Origin: Colias croceus
Lineage: Eukaryota; Arthropoda; Insecta; Lepidoptera; Pieridae
Reading direction: 5' to 3'
DNA: 64,000 bases
Assembly: GCF_905220415.1 (NCBI RefSeq)
Contig: NC_059541.1
Span: 4,848,501 to 4,912,500 of the forward strand
The notes under the pieces were generated by a model, which was given only the letters and a program-made list of their open reading frames with translations, had not been told where the DNA came from and did no database searches. Of this stretch, positions 35,611 through 48,903 are shown piece by piece. How positions within the stretch are numbered: position 1 is the stretch's first letter; each line of letters opens with the position of its first letter. The position numbers and the translations under genes were made by a program.

Positions 35611-37389
35611 TGCATAAAAATCGTTAATAGCTTCACAGCCGTTTTTATGGGTCGGTAATAGCAACAATCGACTAAGTCACATTGTAAATTATTTTTTACA
35701 AGATAATCCTTTATTAGAATGTATTTGCTTCAATAAATACATTTTTTAAACACTAGCATATAAAATGAAATTATAAATCTTTAGAAGAACCAGTATACTT
35801 AAAAAATATGGTTGATTTTGAAATTGCCTTAGAGGGGTCGTTAATACCTGCGTTTACCCTAGTATCTTATAATGATAATTAACAATGATTATGAATAAAA
35901 GAATATTGACAATGATTTAACAAGCGCTCTTGAGGATTGGATTTTAACTTCTTCATTTCGTAAATGAAATGTGTCGAATACTATGCGTTACATCAGTTAC
36001 ACAATATGTATATCGAATATAAAGTTAAATCTTAATCTTCTATTCAAATAAAAAATTTCGAAGATTCGTCTTCAGTCCCTCAAAATGAGCTAAGTTTCAG
36101 AATATTATGCCAATACAATATGAAAAATATTCAGGACAACATTTAATATCGGCTCGGCAAGAGTTATTCACGCGGGCTGGTCATAATGTATCGAGTAGTC
36201 CCTCACAACATTTCTAATATTATTATAATCTACATATTATTCCAATAAGTGGGTTTTCGGCGCCAATATTGCGCTCGGGAGTAAAGTAGCCAACCCTCAG
36301 AAGTAACTTTTTACCTTTTATTGTTTTATTTATAACTTTGTGATTGATGATGGCTCAGAACGAAGTTGCCTTCATAAATATTGGGGCAGGCGCGAACTAT
36401 TTACGCAATAGTTACTTTCAGCTTTTTTAAGGTTATTTTTCCTACTGTTTCGATGTAGCTGTTGTAGCTAAGAATTTATAAGTCTTATTATAATATGTCG
36501 GTAACATCTAATGTTATAGACAAGTTTAACCAAATGTAAGTATAAGCACAGTATAAGGTAGTATAAGTAGTGAAAAAAAATATAAGGGACCTGAACGTTG
36601 ACCTGGACCTGATCTAAAACAATAAATAAGAGAATTAAGAAGTCTCTATCATAATATTTAAAAACTATTTAATTCTATCTAAGCGAATAAACGAATACCA
36701 TACAAAGGTACCATTAACGAATAACCCATAAGCGATATAACTCGGATAAAGTGATAGTTAAAGTAGAATTAAAGTAAATGATCAATAAAGTAAAATACGA
36801 GAATCGTGCTCGGGGACCACAAATAGTGCGTTATCAACAATCAACAGGAAATCCGTGCCACTGACGATGTTCGTTCCGCGCTCGACAATTCAATTTGCAT
36901 ACACGTTTATCGCTTTTGTTTTGTACTTTTAATTTCAATGTGAAATAAAACTGCAGCAAAGTGCAACTTCTGAAATTTAATGTATTGCTGGTGTATAGTG
37001 TCTGAATCGTGTTATTTTTTTATAATGTTTTAAAATAGATGGGTAGGTTAATAGATATAGGCTCACAGGGAAGATATCTTTCACGTCAACTAATAATGTT
37101 GAGACAATGTGCAATCAATCGTTTCTGAATTTACCTATTGAATATATTTTTCAGGTAACTTTCTCATAACATATTAGGGTCTAAGCGTGTACGCAACAGA
37201 ATATGTAGAATAATTGAATATTTTCAATGTTAAAAGTTTGTAATATTTATTAGTTTTTTATTTTTCTCGGATGTGTTGAAGAAATCGTAGTAATGAAGAA
37301 GTATGACATTAAAATATAAGCAAACCAGCAAACAGCTTAATATGTAGAGGCTCAGTCATTTTCATAAATAGCTTTTCCATCCAGGTACG

Positions 37390-37640
37390 ATCTAAGAATA
37401 AATGACGGTCGCGCTCAAAGGTGGCTCGACAATAGCTTTTCAGAGCACGATAGGGCGTCGTATCTTTGAACGAGTCCATAAAGTGGCATTTACAAAGAGA
37501 CGTCCATGCGGCCCGGCGGCCGATAGCACAATGCGGCAAACGACGTCGGCGCTTCCTGTTCCGGCCGCGGCGCCACCGTCGCGCAGATTTATGCGCCTCG
37601 CTTCCTCCCGCCATATGCGTGCCTGTCTACCCTCCTTCAT
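37390..37640. other. GC/CpG-rich islet
   Basis: About 250 bp rich in CpG (CGTCCATGCGGCCCGGCGGC; CGGCCGCGGCGCCACCGTCG) in a strongly AT-rich setting. At least three overlapping frames on both strands stay open through it, none with a recognisable domain. The minus frame from 37614 is Arg-rich because of GC content. Possible regulatory element or first-exon/promoter region. Coding is not supported. Confidence 0.35.
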
Positions 37641-39016
37641 TTACACAAAACTCGAGTTTTTCAAGCACCTGTGTTGTATGAATGTCGTAGCGGATGTCGG
37701 CTTTTTGCTATTCGGTGGTCGCGTATATATCTGCTACTTTATGATGGTAATAACGTTTTTTTTAAAGGTCGTGTTTACATCATACTTAAGTTGAATTTAA
37801 AACGAAAATGAACATTTCACTTGCGGGATTGTTTAAATATATGTGACTTAGAAATGTGTGCACATACCTTAATGCAGTTGGGCACGTTACTTTTGACGAC
37901 TTTGAGCGATATTTAAGACAGGTATATCCATGGTATATCACATGTATAGATACGAAACACATAATTCTCATTCTTCTAAATATTTCAATACAAAATCCAA
38001 CTCACTTTGGATATTTGCCACGCATGAAAAATTAGTTCAAAGGTGGATAATTAAGATGATAATCAAATATAACATTCATATTCAAATGTTTTATTAAGTA
38101 TTTGGAAAATATAAAAACAGAAGAATACAATTGTCTATAGTCACCGTTTAACAACACTGTAGTACATACGAAGTTTATCTGGAAGGAAGAAAGGAATAGT
38201 TCGTGCATAATAGAGCGTCGGCCGCAAACGCTCTACGTCTCGGAATATCTTAGCAGCTTACTGCTATCACATCATCCTGGCAAGTGCGGCCTTGCTGCGA
38301 TGAATTTCATATTTGACACATTATAACGTGGTTTAATTTTGTAGTAAAATACTGAACTTAAATGTAAAATTACCACCTGAAATCCAAATCCTATAAAAGA
38401 GCGTTATTTCTGTACTGCATTGGTTGATGCAGTACCTACTTGATATAAATATAAATTTTTCAGTACAATTTATGTAAGCGTCTACAGAATACATTTATGA
38501 AGATTTCTTGTACAGGCGAAATCCAATAAATGTATTATCATTTATCTCGCATTTCATTCGCTTTTCGCTCTACATTACGACACTTAAGTACGTAACTTAA
38601 AAATATCTAGTAATTACTCTCCAATCAAATGTAACCGTCATTCGCTCCCATAATCGCCGTAACAAGGCCGCAACACAACTGTGAAGCAAAGTTTGATATA
38701 AATTTTGTACAATAAACCTTAGCTGACGTTAACTTCGTATCTTTGTCTGCTCACGTGGGGGCAGGTGAGGGAGTGGAATTCCAACTAGCTTTGTGAATCA
38801 ATCAGGAATTAATTGCGGCCCCTCCAACTTGAGTGGAGTTGAATGATTTGTGAACACGGCTATGTTATGCTAGTCGGATACAATTTAAGTGTTTTCGAAT
38901 AAGGCTACGGTTTACAATGTCCAAGATTACAATTTACAACAAACTATTTGGACTTGGAAATTATTTTTAAATTCCATCAGAAGACTACGAGATGCAAATT
39001 ATTTCAACTATTTAAA

Positions 39017-39085
39017 CCTAACATTAAGAAATACTTCTGTTAAAATATTTCCAATGTTAGGTGTTAAAATATTTCTAATGTTAGG
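39017..39085. repeat. 24-bp tandem pair next to an inverted copy
   Basis: TGTTAAAATATTTCCAATGT TAGG (39038-39061) is followed directly by a one-mismatch copy (39062-39085). CCTAACATTAAGAAATA at 39017 is an imperfect inverted copy of its end, so a hairpin is possible. Confidence 0.7.
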
Positions 39086-40041
39086 TTTCGATAGTAAAAA
39101 TAATTTGGTGAAAAATAGCTACCAAATGTTATTAGCAAATTAATACATTTTATCTTGGAAAATGGTAAGAATAAGAAAATCTCATATAAATTTATTAATA
39201 TATTTTTAGGTCTAGACTACTAATTTCTAATACGAAAACTACTCAACTCCAAAATGTGATTGCAGCAGCGATACAAGATATTTGAGTTTAAACTGAAGTC
39301 GAGCTTCCAACTCCTGGCAGGCGAAAAGCTAAAACTTTATAACAGTGCGATTGTTTAGATATTCGGAAAGGTAGACCGCCAGCGTCAAAGGAAAAGTTTC
39401 AAACGGTTCGCCATAGACTGTTTGTTGCTCTAAATGTTCCGTGATTTTGAATAGCCTAATTAATTCGCCAGTAATTAATTAATTGTATTCAGTCGAGTGG
39501 CTTTTGGTATATTTGGTGGTAATTAGTCTAATTACTACAAATGCTACAAATTAGCAAATAATAAAAAAAAGTTGAACTTTATAGTTTATAGTTTAACAAA
39601 GAAAATTATTCCCCCTGGACATAGGAAATATTTTCCTCTTATCTCTCTCTCTTCATCTTTTATCCTTACTTTTTCTTACACAATGAATAATCTTACTAAT
39701 ATTAAACAATTTAAACAATGTATTTATTCAACAGCATAAGTGTGTGGTTACAAAATATATACTTAAATATGTAAATAAATTGTTTAAACATTTAACTTGT
39801 TCTCAACTGTAATAAATAATTATATTTTATTTTTAAACATTTGCATATACAAGAGGTTATATCCCCTTCAGACATTGGAATGCAGACAAACAAATCGAAT
39901 TTAGCTTAGTTACCTGTGTATCGGATGGCGGAATAAGCATACCTTTCTGAAGAGGCTCTTCACTGGCGACTCTATCCGTAAAGGCTTAGTTGCAATCAAG
40001 CGCATATCGGGTTTCTATTTTATTATAATATGCATGATATA

Positions 40042-40231
40042 TCTTCACTACACAGTATAAAACAAAGTCGCTTTCTCTGTCCCTATGTCCCTTTGTATGC
40101 TTAAATCTTTAAAACTATGCAACGGATTTTGATGCGGTTTTTTAATAGATAGAGTGATTCAAGAGGAAGGTTTTATTACATAATTTATTAGGTTTAAGAC
40201 AAAGCGGGTGAAGCCGCGGGCGGTAAGCTAG
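40042..40231 (+). mobile_element. Non-autonomous Helitron-like element, copy B
   Basis: 190 bp, starting TCTTCACTACACAGTATAAA after A and ending with the GC-rich hairpin and TAAGCTAG before T. Highly similar to 11240-11434 throughout, including GATTCAAGAGGAAGGTTTTA. It keeps TCTTCACTAC, whereas copy A has lost the TCTT-type start. Confidence 0.8.
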
Positions 40232-43200
40232 TAGAATTATATAACATGTAAATACACGTCTGTATGCAGGTCTATTATTCTATACAAATTGTTTTTGATA
40301 AAATAAATCTGTAAGAATTATACGTTACTTTTAAAATGGAACCATTTTGTTTTACCACTTTAAATGTAATTCTAATAGCATAACCAGATTAATTAGGTAC
40401 TAATATAACAAATAGAAAAATCTATCACTACGCTGAGGCGTAGAGTGGTGAGTAAAGTAAAGGTGAAAGTTCAAAATCTACTTTGCTATTACATAATAAT
40501 ATACAACATAAATAAATTAAGTATTACCTTAATTAATCCTTTCCAAAACTGTCTTGTACCCAGCCGCCTATATATCACAGCACCTTGACTCAGATAATTG
40601 CTTAAGTGGGATCTCACTTAGCCCTCAGCGGCCCCCTGAAGGGACAAGATTCTACGTTGCCCTTTCGCCGTCTTACTTGAGTGCCAGATAAAGACAGTAT
40701 ATTGTAGCCGAAAATCTCCTGTCCTAAGATAACATAATGCAATCAAAGGATTTGGTGTCTAATCTAATATACGTTAACAAATTAGCTACGCAAATTACGT
40801 ATGAAAAATAGCTATTGATTTACTCACCATATTTAATTTACTTTTTTCCAAGAAAACAATTATATTTTTAACATGCATATAAAATCATTATAAAACATTT
40901 CTTATTGCATACGCAAACAAACATTTTATAAACGTAATAAAAAATGTATGCTCCAAGTGAAAATTGTTTAAGATAACATTAATACGCATCTAAAGTTTTT
41001 CTATTGAGTGTGTAAACATCGTAAATACTTAATCGCACCTTAATTGCCGAAACAAAGTAACTCACACGCGTAAGAAACTTGAAAGAGGGTTTCAAGTCTT
41101 GACGTCTTCACTGTCTTAACGTATTAACTATTCACATTAAAGATTTGTTAGATACTTTGAAGATACGGCTGCCAACAGCACCACATAAGGTAACATGCAA
41201 GGAAATTTTAACATCAACTTTTCATAATTTATAAATAAACCAAACATAACATAATGAGGATGAACACATTGTATATTTTCACATGAAACAAAAGCGATGA
41301 GTTTCAATTCATATGATGAAACGTAACAACACAATGTTTTCGCAATAAATTGAATTTAATTAAATAAATTTACAAATTTGATGAAACTACAGTTTTGTTA
41401 TGATGTTTTATAAACATGTCAGTCCGATTCAATAACATATCAATGGATTTAAATGCAATGAAAACAATCAGTTAAATATAGACCATATTAAATTGTACCT
41501 TTACGAGCTATAACTTAGTTTACGATTCAGGATCAAATAATATAATTCAGTACACGTCTTCTAACGAATATTGATACGGCTTCCAGAAAGCCAATCCGCA
41601 ATAATTTTCACTCAAATCTGACGTAAACATGACCGATATTCTCAAGCAATTTGCATGTCCGTTGCCTCTTGAATAAATTAGAGCCACCTGCCCGAAGGTT
41701 CAGCCTCTATGAATATGTAAGACAATGGCTTCCAAATCTTAAACTCCAATTAGAAAGGGGTCATTAAGCCCATGCTTGATTACATCTGCATTTGTATAAG
41801 GAATTGTTAATATTTCTATGAATATTTATGAAAAATTATGAGGCTTGATAAACAAAATGCGCATTACAAAATTTATTTGCTGTGACAAATAATACTGTTC
41901 TAACCAAATAACATTTGAAATGTGTAACGAACAGGGAACGAAATACAAAATTTATTGTTTATATTATGAAAAGGTTTTTCTGAAACTTACTGCTGTAAGT
42001 TTAAATAGCCTCAAGTTAATAAGCGGTCACTTATCGTCCAGCCATGGCGTCGGTCAGTATAACATGGTTAGCGAGTAATCAATTCCGCCGCCGAAGTCGA
42101 TACCACTCGACTAGTATCACGATTTAATTTTCACGGTACATTCTCACCTCGGGCGAATTGAAAATATTTAATATTTTCCCAATTTACGTGATCGGGATAG
42201 TATCCAATTATGCTCTACAGATGAAATTATGAATCTCTGGCAGACTCGAGTACTTTAATATTCGTTCGAGTTTCTCGGAATACAATTATGATTAATAAAT
42301 TAAGAATATTTTAATAAACGGTTTTCAGTAGCATTCATAAAAGCCTGATCTTTGTTAATGACAGGGATTTGCCATTTTTCTTACAAAAAATAGTATTGGA
42401 TATTCTTTTTCTTTTACCACTTTTTGTTGTTTCAGAGCAGAGTCGAATTGTTGTAAATATAAACTAATTTGCAATTCGTTGATTTTCACAAATGAAGAAA
42501 CAATGCATAGTACTATTGTTAAGACTCCCGGCTCGCCTATTCAACATCCATCCTATATATCTTCCGCTACTCAATACCTTCTCTCTAGAGAAGTAAAATA
42601 AGCGTTATGCCTTATAACGAGGTAATTATTCGAGCGTGAGAGCACGTTGGCTCGTACCATAAATACGTAGAGCAAACACGGTATTAGCACCGGTCACGCT
42701 GCACCTTGTTTGTACGGCCTAAAACAACATGCGTTTGCGGCCACCGACTGAATTTGTTACTGTCGGTCATTTGCTGACTCAGTCAAATTTTCGTACATGT
42801 ATGTGCGGAATGTGTTTTGTTTATATTCATACATATTATGCATATTTTAATATTATTTTAAATCGGTTTTTCGCAGAAGAAGGTGTGAAAGGCCCTCAGT
42901 TTCGTAGACGATCCAGTATAATAATGGAGTAAACAGGGTAAGATGGGTTCGTACTTCTCGTTGACAACCAATATATTATTCACTATTACTAAATGATACA
43001 GATACAATTTGACGATACTTTATTTATCTCCTTGAAATAAAACTGCATTGTTTATTAAATTTTATAAAAATTGTATATTTTATCATTTTAAATTAAATTC
43101 ACTTTCGTGTGCAACAGTACATACGTGACCGTACGTAAATGTTCAGATAACGAATTACACTTTACAATATTTTGTATGATATTAATATAACGAAATAATT

Positions 43201-46200
43201 TTGTAAATAAAGATATTATTTTTTGAGATTGCAATCTATAGCAAATATATATTTCACATTTAAAGTAATTACAGACTTTAAAAGGGTTAGGGAAAAGGGT
43301 TTATCGAAAAATATTTGTATTGATAATAATAATAAAGGTTGGTGGGGCCTGCTGAAATGTTTATTGTTATATTTATTAACATTTATGTTTTTTGTATTAA
43401 ATAATTGCATTATAACCGACGGAGTACAACAGAGGTTTATGAGTTCCGTGATGATTAATAAATAATTAGATAAGATAAGAGAAATTATACAGATAAAAAA
43501 TTATATAGTGTAGAGCATTGATGTAGAAACTATACAATATTGTTTTATCCAAAACGTGATTTATAATTATATTATCAATCTTTTAAAACGCTTAAATTTA
43601 ACCTGATCATTGATAGACTACCCTTATTTCAATTGTATTTTCATTATGAGTCTTACATTTATAAACTACACCGTTCGCAAATTACTTCAACTCAAAGTCA
43701 CTACTGCAAGACTAGTCATAGGTGCACGATCACATTGACGAATATCTCACAATTTCAAGTCTGTATTAGAACAAACAGTTGCAATATCACGGTCGGTAAA
43801 CCAGAGATAACAGAACGAATGTTAGGACATGTCGATTTTAGCTAATGTCGGCGTGTCAACACTCGGACCTCAACATGTGGACACGGCCTAAACAAACAGT
43901 CATTACTCCTGACACCGCGCTACGTGATCGCCGCCTAAACGATCGTATTCAATCGCAAATGTTATAAACATATTTTTGGAAATCGAGACGAAGCTTATCT
44001 TTATTGAATTGGTTTGGAAATGTTTGATTCGGGGGATTGAGCTTGAACATTTTAAATGATTCGGGTTTCTAATATGTATTTACCTATTTTATTATAGATT
44101 CGTTACCATTACTTGTAGCTTTAATAAGAACTGTGAAAGAACTTTCTAAGCTTTACATAAATTTTTAACTGAATTGGTTTTCAGATACATGAAATTTGGT
44201 TCATGACATGAAACTGTATGTTGAGCTATTTTTATCTTGCATTGTTTGTCTCTATTTCCAGTCCAGTATTCACTATTTACAAAGCATGTAGGCAACATAT
44301 TGTGATTAGAGTATTGTTTTAGCATGCAGCCAGTATTCTAGTGTCGGTTGCACACCGTCGCACGCCACGCTCTGTGAATGACATATCGTGTGCACGTGGC
44401 CTGCGTTTTGTATCACTGAAACCGTCATTTGAAATAAATTTTTTGTTGACATAGTGGCTTAAAATAGCCTTTTGATTGCTGCTTGAATATGAGTTGATGA
44501 AAATAGTTGTTTTTAACATTCGACGTAATGTATCTTTATATACGCAAGTCTGTCAATTTATAAAAGGTAACACACACTCACATATCACAATCAAGTTTAA
44601 AAAATGTGTTAAAAGTAAATCTTTATTCTACACGCGTGTCAGAATCTTAACTTAAACAACGTGTACGCATTATCTCTACCTATACTATAAATCGCATATC
44701 AGTTATTAGTAACTGTTAGTCATGTCTACGTCCACAAAGACACAAACAGAAATGTAATAGATATCATGAATGGACGTCGAAATACATACAAAGGTAGAAA
44801 CACGTCTGTCAGATAGCAAGACGGTTAAAATAGAGGAAATGGGGAGAAACATCGAACTATTTCTCAGATAACGTCAGACGTTGAGACTATTATGAACGTT
44901 GTATGAAGGCCAGCTAGACTATATAAATTATTCTCTTACTCCGGAATCTTGCTATTAATATTAGCACTTACATTAATACTTATACTGAAAAGCTGAAGGT
45001 TAAATCTAAAATTGGGTAAATACAAAGAATAGATAATTGAAGATTCATTGTTATACAGTACAAACTATACACTGCAAATTCCTAATATTCGAATTAAATT
45101 TATAAAAGTGGATAAAACTATATTCCATAACAAAACACACACAAGCAAACACAAGTTACTCAGATAATTATATTAAGCGCATTATTCACAGTTTTCCCCC
45201 GAGCTTCCCAAAACTTTCTAGAACTGACCCGTAACTTAACCAGTAAATATCGGAGCCGCTTACTTCCAAAAACTTAAACACTATTCCCACTTGTGGCTGA
45301 CCTCTGTTAAAACAAGAACAAGTGACCAGCTGGGGACCTTCTCGTTAACAAGAATACACGCATTAGTTTTCTAAGGGATTAAATTTATTACGTACATTAT
45401 GAAGTTTCATACCTTTCTTATAAATTAGGTTTGGTCAAAACTGAATTATTTTTTTCGAAATCATTATGCTTTTTCTTTAAACCTCAATTCGATTATGTTA
45501 TTCGCCACCTTTTTAAAATACACTATAAGCAAAAATAATATAATACTATACTAGCTACAAGATCAATTGGAGTAGGTATACTTAAATATTACCAGAAGAA
45601 CTAAAGCTATCTACGCTTTTCTTAATGACACATCAAAATTAACAATATTCCGGTTCCAGGCTATTTATTTCATTGCAACGTCGTCGAGTTCAAATACTAT
45701 AAAGTATAATACATAATAATCAATATCAGGTAAACGTCAGACTTGCTAAAGAGAGAACAGATTTGCAAGTTCTACGGGGCTTGTATCGGCTGAAGTAACA
45801 GATTTCCACTGTTAGTATTGCACGAGCCACTTTCAAATTCAATTAATCATAGTTCGGATTAGTTCGTCTTTGACGATCGGTGGTCAGACGTGACTGTCTT
45901 TCCTAATGGTATTTCGATAACTTAAGGGTTATGTGATATATCCATTTGTTATATTTCATTTTACATTTGCTTGTATTCATTTTATTATATCACGTTGAAA
46001 GAGAGCATATATTTCCGATTTATATTGAGGATTTCCTAAATGTAATATTGACTTAATAATCAAATTAATAAAATCCTGAATAACAAACGATAGTAGATTG
46101 TATATTTGTAGTACATATAACAGATATTTTTCAATTATGGTTAACTGACTCTACATCACTAATAAATAGCTCTGCGTGAAGTCAATAGAATGGGTAAAGG

Positions 46201-46532
46201 TACCTTTTAATCGATTGCATATCCGTAATAAACCGTACAAGTTTAATACAAATTATCTTATAGGTACATAATATTATATATTGGAAAGCAAATTAAGTTT
46301 GGCAAATTCCAATGGTCAGTGTTCAAAGTACACAGGATCAGTAACCCGCCGGAAGCGGAACCCAGCTCTTACTAACAATTTTATTAAGAGGCTATTTCTA
46401 AATACCGTCGGGATTTCGCTTCAAATTAAATCCCGTTTTACTCTAAGCTTTCTAAATTCGAGTTAGTCGTGCCTTAACTGTGTGCTTAAGTTGAAATACG
46501 AATAGAAATAGAATTCATTCTCAGTTTATCCG
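40232..46532. other. Long unassigned stretch with balanced blocks
   Basis: No exon or transposon recognised in 6.3 kb. Balanced blocks: 40600-40690, 41570-41790 (octamer ATTTGCAT at 41649-41656), 42000-42280, 42520-42790 (with ACCATAAATAC, a posterior-Hox-like site), 43840-43960, 44330-44420, 45180-45360 and 45770-45900. These are candidate regulatory sequence by composition only. Confidence 0.35.
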
Positions 46533-46568
46533 CATTTTAGAGATAGAACAATTTCTATCTCTAAAATG
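46533..46568. repeat. Perfect 16-bp hairpin, 4-nt loop
   Basis: CATTTTAGAGATAGAA and its exact reverse complement flank the loop CAAT. Too short for a microRNA precursor. Could be a foldback remnant or a cruciform. Confidence 0.85.
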
Positions 46569-48736
46569 AGGATTTTTATTTGGATTAAGCACTAAAAATC
46601 TTCTGTTTATACTTTATAAAAATGTATTACAATTTTATTGAAACTGAAAAATTGCACCCGTAATAATTGCATATCACTTTGTAATAGTGCCTATTAAATT
46701 ATGAAGTTTCTGTTAACGTTATTATTAATATCAATATATTAACATGTAGCAACAACTTTTATGTAACTCACGACGCGTATCAATACATCCACACACAAAA
46801 ATATCCCGTAACATTGTATATCGAACCACAAACCTTCCGTTAAAAGGAAAGTTGCAACAAATCAAAAGACTAATAAAGGCGAGACGTACAAGTCTCTGAA
46901 AGTATTTCTTTCACGGGTTAAAGTTGCGAGTCGAGAATTTCCCGAGAATGGCAACAACGGAACTGCAAACGACTTCCGTACCGCGGATCTTGGTGCACGT
47001 AGACAACCGCTGCTCTTTTGTTTCGCTTCTAAATGCAATATATTTCATACATTTCAGTTGGGAAAAGAATAAACTTTTTATTTAATCGCTACGTGTTTAA
47101 TTCTAAAGTATTTTCGCGTACGGATTTGACGAATTTTCTCAAAGGAAGAGGAGAAGTTAAATTACGGTTTAATTATGTGCTACGAAAGTTCTACGCTACT
47201 GTATATGTGTTATTTTTTTCTCCTCTACAATTTTTTATACCTTAATTTTCTTTTATTCATGTAATATAATGTTTCATCCATTAACATAACGCAACCACAT
47301 AAGATTATTCTTGCAAAAATCTATAAGAAATATAAAGTATAAATAAGTATAAGTATAAATCTATCTTATTATAAGATAAGATTGAATATGAGAAAAATGC
47401 TTAAGTCAAAGGAAATAATAATATTATTTTATCACAACGGCATCCAAAACTTGATTTAATAATTGAGGAATTCAAAATCCAAACTAGGAATTACGCTGTA
47501 TCATGACCAAAGTAACAATTTGTTAACAACAATCAATTTAACGGACCCGATACAACTCAAACAACAACTTGTAACAACTTAACATTGAATAAACAATCTG
47601 GCCTTAATATTGGTCTTAGTAATATAACAATATAATGTAACGTTCTTATACCAAGCGATAAATATCAATATCAAAAAATCGTATCTACGCATATATTACT
47701 CCCGCTAATTAAGTAGAATACAAAGCTTTTAAACTGCACATAATACGATTCTAACAAACTGTATTCAGTATAGCTAATTGACATGTATTTTATATTCAAT
47801 TCATCCAAAATATAATAAGCCACGTGGTTAAAACTGATTCAAATAAATAATTAAGCAAATATTGCTACGAAAGTGCTACGCAAACAACCAATATATATTT
47901 TTTTTTAATTTCATGACGAAGATGTGTAAGATACAACAACACTCTTTCATTTGATCACAATTACATAAATTTGTTCCAATTGCAGGAATTAGGGAACTGA
48001 AGATTAAGCTCATAAAGATACATTCCTCCTCGCTGGACATCCCTCTTGAAACTTTTAAGTCATGACTATACCGGTTTCCTCACTATGTCTTTGTACACCG
48101 ATTTCGAACAAAGAAGAGATAAATTTATAATATTTTATTTATTCATACATGCTTATTCAGTCTACTTTTTGATAGATGTCTGTGGATGCTTCAAGTTTTA
48201 ACAATGGAGAACTCTTAAGGAAGTACCTATGGTAATGTATAATCTATGGAGAATTCTAAAGCTTATGCTTAACATAAGACACGAAGCAAATCTATGCGTT
48301 TCTGTGATGCCTTCTAATGAAAGTCAAACTAAGATAGCATGAGCATATATTAATATCAATTTGATGAATGACTAATTAATCTTCCTAGAGCAGTGTTACG
48401 CTCTTGATTATAAACCCTTAAGGCGGATTGCAAGTATGTAACATGTTTGATACTATTGTATTATATTGATTTTATCTTATATTGTGAGTTAGGCTTATAC
48501 TAATACTTACGTTTTAAAAATATGACGTAAAAAATAAATTGCATAATAATGTAGAAGATGGCAAACTGCAACTTATTAACTACACATTTGTCTACGCTTT
48601 AAAATACACATAATTTCATGAATAGAATAACATTTTCTACGAATGTAAAAAATATGGATTAACGCTCTCTTTCTCCAACGCAATAATGACACGCACAACG
48701 CAACGCAATAATTAGGACAGTGAAAATTGGGAAATA
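46569..48736. other. Unassigned stretch, balanced block 46830-47020
   Basis: The block 46830-47020 is CpG-rich (TTCCGTACCGCGGATCTTGG) and could be conserved non-coding DNA. The remainder is AT-rich with nothing assigned. Confidence 0.35.
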
Positions 48737-48786
48737 TCTACACTAATATTATAAAGAGGAAAACTTTGTTTGTTTGTTTATTTGAT

Positions 48787-48903
48787 ATAAATTTATAAAG
48801 AATAGAAAAAAATTGATCACGAGGCGGGACTCGAACCCGCATACTTTCGCGCCATTCCGGGGCGGATGCCTGACCAACTCAGCCACTCGTGACTCGTGAC
48901 CCG
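48787..48903 (-). mobile_element. tRNA-derived retroposon (SINE-like) with 12-bp TSD
   Basis: The insert is bounded by direct repeats TGTTTATTTGAT at 48775-48786 and 48904-48915. Read on the minus strand it has a leader CGGGTCACGAG, a tRNA-like body and then a tail starting with seven T (48812-48806) and AT-rich sequence. The duplication shows insertion after the Helitron had landed. It is either a SINE or a retroposed tRNA pseudogene. Confidence 0.75.
48817..48892 (-). pseudogene. tRNA-like cloverleaf, probable tRNA pseudogene
   Basis: 76 nt, exactly tRNA-sized. Perfect 7-bp acceptor stem (TCACGAG with CTCGTGA), A box (TGGCTGAGTTGGTCAGG), T arm GCGGG-TTCGAGT-CCCGC, and a B box (GGTTCGAGTCC). 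The anticodon stem is only 4 bp (CGCC/GGCG) around CCGGAAT. The universal U33 is C, and the variable loop is long for a class I tRNA, so it is unlikely to be a working tRNA. The acceptor 7-mer is repeated immediately upstream (TCACGAGTCACGAG). A T7 run downstream could end Pol III transcription. Confidence 0.65.

Larger units (their letters stand above)
34131..35858 (+). mobile_element. TIR transposon with recurrent GGGTCGGTAATAGC motifs
   Basis: Ends 34131-34158 and 35831-35858 are inverted copies (24 of 28; GGTAAACGCAG.TAT.AACGACCC). Eleven or more internal variants of GGGTCGGTAATAGCAAC occur in both directions, e.g. 34171-34181, 34564-34599, 34927-34938, 34968-34980, 34983-34999, 35009-35021, 35530-35540, 35621-35631 and 35649-35665. 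A splice donor (CGG|GTAAGT at 34364) and a later acceptor (TTTTTTCCAG ending at about 35266) precede a short ATG frame. No catalytic domain remains. Superfamily unknown. Confidence 0.65.
35859..40041. other. Unassigned stretch with GC islets
   Basis: Balanced blocks occur at 36150-36430, 36815-36915 (with the octamer ATTTGCAT at 36893-36900), 37390-37640 (listed separately) and 38640-38860. The remainder is AT-rich. The plus-strand 130-codon frame over 37402-37794 is the longest in the window, but a minus-strand frame overlaps it, which suggests that base composition keeps both open. Confidence 0.35.

Noticed and set aside
37402..37794. 130-codon plus-strand open frame
   Set aside because: It spans a CpG islet where the minus strand is also open, the composition changes abruptly at the islet edge, and no domain or splice context is evident.
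40570..40595. TATCACAGCACCTTGACTCA, resembling a miR-2-family seed
   Set aside because: miR-2 family sequence departs after the seed and the upstream sequence cannot form the precursor stem.
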